Assembly: GCA_030637245.1 (NCBI GenBank)
Contig: DAOVVI010000117.1
Span: 1-5,974 of the forward strand
Direction of reading: 5' to 3'
From: Cyclobacteriaceae bacterium
Lineage (GTDB): Bacteria; Bacteroidota; Bacteroidia; Cytophagales; Cyclobacteriaceae
Length of the DNA: 5,974 bases
The translations under genes and the position numbers were made by a program. The notes beneath the pieces were generated by a model that worked only from the letters and a program-made list of their open reading frames with translations, did no database searches and was not told where the DNA came from. This document shows positions 1 through 5,137 of this stretch, one piece after another; within the stretch, counting starts at the first letter, position 1; every line of letters begins with the position of its first letter.

Positions 1-500
1 TCCCCGATCCCCCCATTCCAAAAGTTGGCATTTACTTTGTGTTCCAGTTCCATCTCTTTCAGTAAGTTATCTGCTTTCTGGTATTCATCGGAATTTTCAA
101 GATTTGCATACGTACTTATATCGTTTCCATCCAGCACAATAAAGCGCCAATTCTCCATGGAAAAATCGTAGTATTTTTGGGTTTCCAATTTTTTGTGGAC
201 TTCAGGTTTATATTGATCCTCAATTTCATAATCATGATTTCCCAATACATGGTAAACAGGCGCTTTAAAGAGTTTGAAAAGAGGCAAAATTCCATCAAAG
301 CTTTTCCAATCCTGATCAATTAAATCTCCCAAATTGATAACAAAATCAAGGTTATGCCTGTTGAATTCCTCGATGGCATTTTTCAATTTGTCCGGTGCCT
401 TTCTATAGTATCGATTAATTGTTGGTGGGGCATCGCAGTATTGCAAATCAGCTACAATTCCAAAAGAGACCGATGTATTATTACGTGAGTTTTTATCCAT
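1..500 (-). CDS. ADPRM-like calcineurin-type metallophosphoesterase (ADP-ribose/CDP-alcohol diphosphatase family), 3' end off the window
   Basis: The first 166 residues are present and the C-terminal part lies beyond position 1. Metal-binding blocks of the calcineurin-like phosphoesterase fold are visible: ADLQYCD at 17-23, GDLID at 58-62 and GNHD at 87-90. Between them, RYYRKAPDKLKNAIE (30-44) and, later, the RFIVLDGNDIS (119-129) and NGGIG (162-166) blocks match the layout I recall for human ADPRM, the Mn-dependent ADP-ribose/CDP-alcohol diphosphatase, better than the UDP-diacylglucosamine or PdeM families. Known family members hydrolyse ADP-ribose, CDP-choline and similar diphosphates in the cytosol; the exact substrate here is inferred. 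The ATG at 498-500 is the first possible start because an in-frame TAG stands two codons upstream (507-509). No signal peptide is seen. The gene starts 21 bases after the exonuclease stop, so the two are probably co-transcribed. The last histidine motifs (GHxH) should lie off the window. Confidence 0.88.
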   Translation of the reverse strand, partial: MDKNSRNNTSVSFGIVADLQYCDAPPTINRYYRKAPDKLKNAIEEFNRHNLDFVINLGDLIDQDWKSFDGILPLFKLFKAPVYHVLGNHDYEIEDQYKPEVHKKLETQKYYDFSMENWRFIVLDGNDISTYANLENSDEYQKADNLLKEMELEHKVNANFWNGGIG

Positions 501-521
501 GGGATTCTATCATTTAAACAT

Positions 522-1514
522 TTACAATTTAAAAGGTTGATGCATTAACTCCCCGATTTCAATACTATTAATTCCTTGTTCATTTAGCCATCTGGTAAGT
601 TCTTGAGTATATCCATGCATAGTAATCACTTTTTCTGCCCTGGTTTCATTTATAGCATGAAGCAATCCATCCCAATCTGCATGGTCCGAAAGTATAAATC
701 CTTTGTCAATTTTGCTTCTTCCATAATATTTTCCTGTTTGAATCCAGCCTGACGCCATTGCCATGGAAATCGGCGCTAATCCTTGCATTATTCTGCCGGA
801 AGTAATTGAAGGCGGAGCAATGATCAGATTTCCTTTTATGTCTTCGGAGTTTATTTTTTCATTTATAGTGATGGTTTTAGGAAGTTCTCCCCCATCAAGG
901 ATAATGGCTTCATTCATTGTCCCAACTGTTTTATGTACAAAAACAACTCCGATCGAATGGTTGATGTTTTTAATAATTCTTTGTGATTTTCCCAGGGAAT
1001 AGCCAAAAAGAAGTGAGGTAATGCCCTGGTCTTTATTTTCCCGCCACCACTTGTTTATTTGATCATAAACTTTTTGTTGGTCAGGCCAATTATACACAGG
1101 TAATCCGAATGTGCATTCAGTGATAAACACATTGCACTTCACCGGTTCAAATGGTACACTCAAATGATCATCTTCCAGTTTATAATCACCGGATACTACC
1201 CAGACTTCACCTCCTGACCTAACTTTAATTTGTGAAGAACCATAAATATGCCCGGCCGGATGCAAGCTGACTTTTACCCCATTTATAGATATTTCTTCTC
1301 CATAAATCAATGACTGTACATCTATTTTTTTCCCCAGCCTGGCCCGAAGCAAAGGTACGGTACTTTTGTGCGCCAGATAAGATCGATGACCCGGCCTGGC
1401 ATGATCGGAATGCGCATGGGTAATAATATTTCTCTCCACCTTTCCGGAGGCATCGACATAAAAATCACCCTTTGGGCAGTAAATTCCGTTTTTAGTAAAT
1501 CTTAGTAAATCCAA
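522..1514 (-). CDS. Metallo-beta-lactamase-fold exonuclease, DNA-ligase-associated DNA repair family
   Basis: This 330-residue protein is close to the usual length of the MBL/beta-CASP exonuclease that in many bacteria is encoded with an ATP-dependent DNA ligase, an Lhr-type helicase and the phosphoesterase PdeM. Visible motifs are THAHSDHA at 32-39 (HxHxDH metal site), HPAGHIYGS at 85-93, the metal aspartate in SGD at 108-110, TECTFGLP at 132-139, FGYSLGKSQRI at 170-180, SDHADW at 276-281 and the final metal histidine in MHG at 299-301. The metal site looks complete, so an active metal-dependent nuclease is expected. The start is a TTG at 1512-1514: its product begins MDLLRFTKNGIYC, the usual family beginning, and no in-frame ATG exists before the upstream stop at 1557-1559. 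An out-of-frame ATG at 1522-1524 opens only ten codons. The 5' end carries a perfect 10-bp tandem repeat, and a terminator sits just upstream. The ligase is not an immediate neighbour on either side within the window. Confidence 0.92.
   Translation of the reverse strand: MDLLRFTKNGIYCPKGDFYVDASGKVERNIITHAHSDHARPGHRSYLAHKSTVPLLRARLGKKIDVQSLIYGEEISINGVKVSLHPAGHIYGSSQIKVRSGGEVWVVSGDYKLEDDHLSVPFEPVKCNVFITECTFGLPVYNWPDQQKVYDQINKWWRENKDQGITSLLFGYSLGKSQRIIKNINHSIGVVFVHKTVGTMNEAIILDGGELPKTITINEKINSEDIKGNLIIAPPSITSGRIMQGLAPISMAMASGWIQTGKYYGRSKIDKGFILSDHADWDGLLHAINETRAEKVITMHGYTQELTRWLNEQGINSIEIGELMHQPFKL
1492..1511. repeat. Perfect 10-bp tandem duplication at the exonuclease start
   Basis: Two adjacent identical copies of TTAGTAAATC (plus strand; GATTTACTAA on the coding strand) occupy 1492-1501 and 1502-1511. 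They lie at codons 2-8 of the exonuclease, directly after the TTG start. Ten is not a multiple of three, so a change of one copy shifts the frame. Confidence 0.9.
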
Positions 1515-1524
1515 ACTTTTGCAT

Positions 1525-1553
1525 AAAAAAAGGCAACTGATAAAGCTGCCTTT
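1525..1553 (-). terminator. Intrinsic terminator after folE
   Basis: Read on the minus strand, AAAGGCAGCT (1553-1544) pairs with AGTTGCCTTT (1538-1529), a 10-bp stem with one G-U pair around a 5-base loop TTATC. It is followed by four more T residues, giving a run of seven T in all. On the plus strand the same hairpin has an A-C mismatch and no T-run after it, so the minus direction is favoured. It lies 21 bases after the folE stop and should end the queD-folE transcript. The T-run finishes only 10 bases before the TTG start of the exonuclease. Confidence 0.8.
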
Positions 1554-1574
1554 AAATTACTATTTTTATAAAAT

Positions 1575-2267
1575 CTATTTATTATAAACGTAAGATAGAA
1601 ATTCTTTCCTGGTTCCGTCTTGCTCAAATTTACCACTGTAAAAGGAAGTCACTGTACTACTGGATGTATCCTGAATGCCCCTGGATGAAACACATAAGTG
1701 CTCTGCATCCACCAAAACCGCGACATCTTCAGTCTGCAATAGCGATTTAAGCTCATTGCCAATCTGAACTGTCAGTCGTTCCTGAACTTGTGGCCGCTTT
1801 GCAAAATACTGAACAATTCGGTTGATCTTTGAAAGACCAATCACTTTGCCACTACTAATATACGCTACATGGACCTTTCCGATAATTGGCACAAAATGAT
1901 GCTCACAATTGGAATAAATCGTAATATCCTTTTCAACAAGCATTTGATTGTAATTGTACTTGTTTTCGAAAAGCTTAACTACCGGTTTATTTTTCGGATT
2001 CAATCCTGAAAAGATCTCTTTCACATACATTTTAGCAACCCTTTCCGGCGTCCCTTTAAGACTATCGTCAGTGAGATCAAGTCCCAATATTTGCATGATT
2101 TCTTTAAAATGCTTTTGAATCAGCTCAATCTTTAGCTCATCATCAAGATCGAAAGCATCTTCCCGCAGCGGAGTTTCAGGGGATGTCCCGATATGTTCAT
2201 CGCCTATTTCATCAACTGTCAATCCATTAATTGGACGGGTATTCCACAAAGTTTCTTTCTGTTTCAT
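1575..2267 (-). CDS. folE: GTP cyclohydrolase I
   Basis: FolE converts GTP to 7,8-dihydroneopterin triphosphate and formate in the cytosol, the first step towards folate, queuosine and biopterin. The 230-residue protein has the full signature: EHIGTSPETPLR at 24-35, LGLDLTDDSLKGTPERVAKM at 61-80, SNCEHHFVPIIGKVHVAY at 119-136, VIGLSKINRIVQYFAKRPQ at 142-160, QERLTVQI at 162-169 and EHLCVSSRGI at 189-198. By comparison with the E. coli enzyme, Zn ligands are C121, H124 and C192, with H123 and H190 in the active site, so this is the Zn-dependent type I enzyme and not FolE2. The ATG at 2265-2267 lies inside the upstream pterin synthase gene, with a 41-base overlap in another frame. The next Met is at residue 58, inside the conserved domain, and the early residues fit Bacteroidota FolE, so this start is preferred. 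Translation is probably coupled to the upstream gene. Confidence 0.97.
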   Translation of the reverse strand: MKQKETLWNTRPINGLTVDEIGDEHIGTSPETPLREDAFDLDDELKIELIQKHFKEIMQILGLDLTDDSLKGTPERVAKMYVKEIFSGLNPKNKPVVKLFENKYNYNQMLVEKDITIYSNCEHHFVPIIGKVHVAYISSGKVIGLSKINRIVQYFAKRPQVQERLTVQIGNELKSLLQTEDVAVLVDAEHLCVSSRGIQDTSSSTVTSFYSGKFEQDGTRKEFLSYVYNK

Positions 2268-2637
2268 AAAGGACTACTTTTATTTCAAATTGCTGGTCAA
2301 TTTTTTCTCTTAATATGTTCCAAATCACCACGGCAATGTTTTCAGCTGTAGGAATCAGGTTTTTAAATTCTTTGGTATCAAGATTCAGATTTTTGTGATC
2401 AAAGCGATCCAGAACATTTTTACTAATGATTTTACTCAAAATTTTCATATCGATTACATAACCGCTTTCCACATCGGGCTGCCCTGATACCTTCACTACA
2501 AGCTCATAATTGTGACCATGAAAATTAGGATTGTTACATTTTCCAAATATTGCCTGATTCTTTTCATCTGACCAATTGGAATTATGTAAACGATGTGCAG
2601 CATTAAAATGTTCTTTTCTACAAACTGTAACTTTCAT
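2227..2637 (-). CDS. queD: 6-pyruvoyl-tetrahydropterin synthase / QueD family enzyme (COG0720)
   Basis: The 136-residue protein has the complete PTPS/QueD fold signature. Zn ligands are H15 (FNAAHRL, 11-17), H40 and H42 (FHGHNY, 39-44). The catalytic cysteine is C34 in FGKCNNPN (31-38), FDHKNLN (79-85) supplies the catalytic Asp/His pair, PTAEN is at 96-100, and the pterin-binding glutamate is E125 in LYETERN. The substrate is 7,8-dihydroneopterin triphosphate, the FolE product; the product is 6-carboxy-tetrahydropterin (QueD, queuosine pathway) or 6-pyruvoyl-tetrahydropterin (biopterin pathway). The spacing C-X5-HGH resembles animal PTPS rather than the C-X3-HGH of E. coli QueD, so the gene symbol follows the usual Bacteroidota annotation and the reaction is open. 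The ATG at 2635-2637 is the only good start; an in-frame TAA lies upstream at 2671-2673. Its 3' end overlaps folE by 41 bases, and the C-terminus (RNFVEYPSN) ends where the family normally ends, so the overlap is real. Confidence 0.93.
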   Translation of the reverse strand: MKVTVCRKEHFNAAHRLHNSNWSDEKNQAIFGKCNNPNFHGHNYELVVKVSGQPDVESGYVIDMKILSKIISKNVLDRFDHKNLNLDTKEFKNLIPTAENIAVVIWNILREKIDQQFEIKVVLYETERNFVEYPSN

Positions 2638-2670
2638 ACGGTTAATTAAACAGCAATTAAAATCATTTGT

Positions 2671-2754
2671 TTAGAATTTGAGAAAATACCAGCCCATCAT
2701 GCCAATATCCAAAATTAATTCAATGATCATTGAAGAAAATTCAGGACTAGACAT
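2671..2754 (-). CDS. Possible small hydrophobic protein, 27 residues
   Basis: An ATG (2752-2754) opens 27 codons ending in TAA at 2671-2673. The peptide starts MSSPEFSSM and continues with a hydrophobic stretch that includes IIELILDIGMMGWYFLKF at the C-terminus, which could sit in a membrane. The frame is open further upstream, back to a TGA at 2797-2799, so the ORF could also be the decayed end of a longer gene. It lies between comEC and queD on the same strand and contains the 16-bp palindrome described separately. An exact TAnnTTTG box sits only 8 bases upstream of the ATG. No family is recognised, and chance is a fair explanation for an ORF this short. Confidence 0.22.
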   Translation of the reverse strand: MSSPEFSSMIIELILDIGMMGWYFLKF

Positions 2755-2757
2755 TGG
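2702..2757. promoter_or_regulatory. 16-bp perfect palindrome inside a nested inverted repeat, upstream of queD-folE
   Basis: TTCAATGATCATTGAA at 2719-2734 is a perfect palindrome. It is flanked by outer arms CCAATATC (2702-2709) and GACATTGG (2750-2757) that match as an inverted repeat at seven of eight positions; in minus-strand RNA the odd pair is a G-U wobble. The site is 85 bases upstream of the queD start. It could be an operator for a dimeric regulator or a folded leader RNA. It has no T-run, so it is not a standard terminator. Which role applies is inference. Confidence 0.4.
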
Positions 2758-2770
2758 GAGGGCAAAGGTA
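2710..2770 (-). promoter_or_regulatory. Candidate promoter region for queD-folE (two TAnnTTTG boxes)
   Basis: Read on the minus strand, two exact matches to the Bacteroidota -7 box TAnnTTTG occur: TAATTTTG at 2717-2710 and TACCTTTG at 2770-2763. Neither has a TTG -33 box at the usual 17-23 bases; the second has one at 27 bases (2798-2800). For the first box, the perfect palindrome occupies the spacer between -7 and where -33 should be, a typical operator place. Such boxes are expected a few times by chance in a window this size, so the assignment is weak. Confidence 0.25.
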
Positions 2771-2804
2771 ATTATTTTTGAAATATTGCCGCCTATTCAA
2801 GTCG

Positions 2805-4892
2805 TTAAATACTGATTTTGTAAGCGCCGTCAATTTTGATAGAATGAATGTTTGTGTCATTACCATTCACTTGATGGCGTACCTTTTCGCCGGCGGCTTT
2901 ACTGACGGTGGAATCAAGAATTAGATTTTTAATATTCAATAATCCCGTTATTTCCGGCAAATCCCTGATCATTTCTTTTCCAATAACCAGGTAGTCGATG
3001 GGAATGTGAGTGTATTTTTTGGTAAGAATGTGCAGCTCATTAAGTATTAAAATTGTTTTATTATTCCAGTGAATCAATGTGTTACTTCCTATTTCTCTCA
3101 CAATTTTCAGGTTTTCCAGATCATATACATTTTTAATTAAATGGTAATTTCTAGCTGGAGTAATATTAAAATTCACCTCCTTCCTTATTTCAACATTGTT
3201 CGAGTTTATATTCGTAAAACAGTTTTGACCAAGATAAATATCGAAATAGCGCTTGTTATTGACATGGTAAAAAATGACTTCCTGCTGACGAGATTTCTGG
3301 TAATGATCAACTATGACCAATCCGGACAGAACAAAAAGTAGAATCGAAAAGTATCTGAAAAAATACAGCTTTTTAGTAGTTATAAATTGTAAAACGAATA
3401 TTACACAGCAAATGATGAGGAATACATAAATGGGTTTTAAATACAAATCCTCTAGAGTGGCAAAAGTGAGCCTGCTAACAATTACCATTATCTCATTATA
3501 GAAATAGATCCAACCACCTAATACTTTACCCAATAATATTGGTACAAAACCCAATTGAGAAGTTGCCAATAATAAAAGTCCTCCCACTATTGTTGATATT
3601 GCTGTTGGTATCGCGATCAAATTTGTAAATAGAAATAAAACCGGAAATTGGTTAAAATAATAAATGGTAATGGGGAAGGTTGCAAGTTGAGCTGATAAGG
3701 ACAGGGCGGTTATCTGCCAGAAAAAATTGATAAACCTATGTTTGACATAAATGAGTCTATAAATTTTTTTATATAAATATACTATGCCAAATACGGCTGT
3801 AAAAGACAACTGAAATGAAACGGAGAATAGTAGGTTTGGGAAAAATAAAAGAATGAAAAATGCAGAAGCTAAAATCGTATTGTAAATGCTGCTTTTTCTT
3901 TGGGTAAATTCAGCGATCAAGATAAATGTAAGCATTGTGGCAGCACGTTGAGCTGATGGTGACAAACCGGTAATAAATGCAAAAGACCAAATGGCGCAGA
4001 AGTTAATTCCAAAGTAAATCCAGTTTGATTTTCTCCTTTTTAAAAACTTAAAAATGGATGAAAAAACTAAATAAATGATGCCAACATGTAATCCTGAAAC
4101 TGCCAAAATATGAGCTGTCCCTGAAGATTCATATACATATTCCATCTCCGGTGTAATTTCTTCCCTTCTTCCAATCAACATGGCTTTAGCCATATTTAAC
4201 TCCCTTTCTGACGAAATATATGTTGAAAGGACTTTTTCAGCATAATCGCCAATATATAAACTCAAATAATATGGAGAAGAGTCATGGTTTTCATTAATGA
4301 TCATGAAATCTTCCGTTGATATATAATCCTGTAAATAAATCCCCTGCCTTTGCAAATAAAGTGCATAATCAAACGCATAGGGATTTTTTTGATTTTCAAC
4401 GTACACCGGATGGCCTTTAATCAATAGCTTGTCTCCATAATCGAAATCAGGCGGGGTATCGTTTTTATAAAAATATAAAATTGCCTCTTCGTACACATCG
4501 GACCAACTATCCTGAAATTTAATCTGGTCAATTTCAACCTTATATTTAATGGTTTTAGCCGTTGAAGCTGGCTTGGAAATTATGGTTGAAGTATAAAATG
4601 TTGAAGCAGATAAGGAATCAGGCGAAAGCAGAGGTTTTCGTACATCATAATTTAGTTGAGAGCTGAGGTAACCCATTAATATAAATGAAAACAACCCCAC
4701 TCCGCCTCGCAATTTTTTATTCCATAAATTCTTTGATTTCCACGATAACAGGAAATAGAAAGAAAAAATAATTACTGCGAATAACATCAGATAAAAACAT
4801 GAGATATTTGTGTATTTAAATGAGTTATTTATCAAAATACCAATGATAAGCGCCGAGGTAATCCTTAAGAACGGATATTCAATCCACTTCAT
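2805..4892 (-). CDS. comEC: ComEC/Rec2 family DNA-uptake channel, degenerate C-terminal domain
   Basis: ComEC is the inner-membrane channel that takes single-stranded DNA into the cytoplasm during natural transformation. The 695-residue protein starts with two or three membrane segments (about 8-26, 31-50, 64-80). A soluble OB-fold region of the DUF4131 type follows (about 85-200), containing YGDKLLIKG (152-160) and NPYAFDYALYLQRQGIY (170-186). The Competence domain runs from about 232 to 505, with the hallmark SGTAHILAVSGLHVG (257-271), GLSPSAQRAATM (309-320) and SVSFQLSFTAVFGI (357-370), and several further membrane segments to about 530. The remaining 165 residues are where many ComEC proteins carry a metallo-beta-lactamase domain. 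Here strands such as KTILILNELHIL are present but no HxHxDH or HHGS motif, so that domain looks degenerate, as I believe is common in Bacteroidota. The ATG at 4890-4892 follows an in-frame TAA (4902-4904). The gene has its own likely promoter. Confidence 0.95.
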   Translation of the reverse strand: MKWIEYPFLRITSALIIGILINNSFKYTNISCFYLMLFAVIIFSFYFLLSWKSKNLWNKKLRGGVGLFSFILMGYLSSQLNYDVRKPLLSPDSLSASTFYTSTIISKPASTAKTIKYKVEIDQIKFQDSWSDVYEEAILYFYKNDTPPDFDYGDKLLIKGHPVYVENQKNPYAFDYALYLQRQGIYLQDYISTEDFMIINENHDSSPYYLSLYIGDYAEKVLSTYISSERELNMAKAMLIGRREEITPEMEYVYESSGTAHILAVSGLHVGIIYLVFSSIFKFLKRRKSNWIYFGINFCAIWSFAFITGLSPSAQRAATMLTFILIAEFTQRKSSIYNTILASAFFILLFFPNLLFSVSFQLSFTAVFGIVYLYKKIYRLIYVKHRFINFFWQITALSLSAQLATFPITIYYFNQFPVLFLFTNLIAIPTAISTIVGGLLLLATSQLGFVPILLGKVLGGWIYFYNEIMVIVSRLTFATLEDLYLKPIYVFLIICCVIFVLQFITTKKLYFFRYFSILLFVLSGLVIVDHYQKSRQQEVIFYHVNNKRYFDIYLGQNCFTNINSNNVEIRKEVNFNITPARNYHLIKNVYDLENLKIVREIGSNTLIHWNNKTILILNELHILTKKYTHIPIDYLVIGKEMIRDLPEITGLLNIKNLILDSTVSKAAGEKVRHQVNGNDTNIHSIKIDGAYKISI

Positions 4893-4976
4893 ATTTCTTG
4901 GTTACATTATATAAAATATCGGAATATAACAAAAACAATTAACTAGGAATATTCAAATAGATCTTTGGATTGAATT

Positions 4977-5005
4977 CAAACCTATCAGAATATCCTACAT
5001 ACAAA
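4977..5005 (-). promoter_or_regulatory. Bacteroidota-type promoter for comEC
   Basis: Read on the minus strand, TTTG (5005-5002) and TAGGTTTG (4984-4977) are separated by 17 bases. This fits the known Bacteroidota consensus TTG-N17-23-TAnnTTTG exactly. It lies in the divergent intergenic region and points towards comEC; transcription would start near 4970, leaving a leader of roughly 75-80 bases before the ATG. Confidence 0.55.
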
Positions 5006-5017
5006 ATATTAAAACCT

Positions 5018-5059
5018 CAATACTAAATATTGTGGTTTCTGACTAAATGGAAAATTTAG
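5018..5059. repeat. Two short inverted repeats and a paired ACTAAAT direct repeat between comEC and the PAS gene
   Basis: CAATA-CTAAA-TATTG (5018-5032) and CTAAAT-GGAAA-ATTTAG (5043-5059) are small inverted repeats, each with a 5-base spacer. They share the heptamer ACTAAAT (5022-5028 and 5042-5048), so the copies start exactly 20 bases apart. They could be regulator half-sites upstream of the PAS gene, but short AT-rich repeats also arise by chance. Confidence 0.25.
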
Positions 5060-5137
5060 AGAAATTTTTGTTAAAAGAACTGTATTATGTTTTATCTTAT
5101 CGGCAATGATTTTTAGGGCCGTGATTTTTTAAGCGAT

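Noticed and set aside
116..319. 67-residue minus-strand ORF
   Set aside because: It is an out-of-frame shadow inside the phosphoesterase gene, whose true frame carries all the family motifs.
763..1002. 79-residue plus-strand ORF
   Set aside because: It lies entirely antisense to the conserved exonuclease and shows no family features.
1492..1524. Ten-codon leader peptide MQKFGFTKIY starting at the ATG upstream of the exonuclease
   Set aside because: It has no run of regulatory codons and is better explained as the out-of-frame reading created by the 10-bp repeat.
1625..1632. Exact TAnnTTTG box (TAAATTTG, minus strand) inside folE as a promoter for the exonuclease
   Set aside because: There is no TTG -33 box at the right distance, and the bases encode conserved FolE residues (GKFEQ); a chance match is likely.
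2763..2804. Terminator for comEC in the AT-rich stretch after its stop
   Set aside because: Only a 5-bp A-T stem (TATTT/AAATA) can be drawn, with no G-C core.
2638..2804. preQ1 or tetrahydrofolate riboswitch upstream of queD
   Set aside because: The sequence does not show the conserved aptamer cores I know for these classes, and the visible structure is a simple palindrome with flanking arms.
3141..3341. 66-residue plus-strand ORF
   Set aside because: It lies antisense to the 3' part of comEC and has low-complexity composition with no recognisable motif.
5065..5093. Plus-strand promoter for the PAS gene (TTG at 5068-5070 with TATGTTTT at 5086-5093)
   Set aside because: The spacing is 15 bases and the -7 box has a mismatch, so it does not meet the Bacteroidota consensus.
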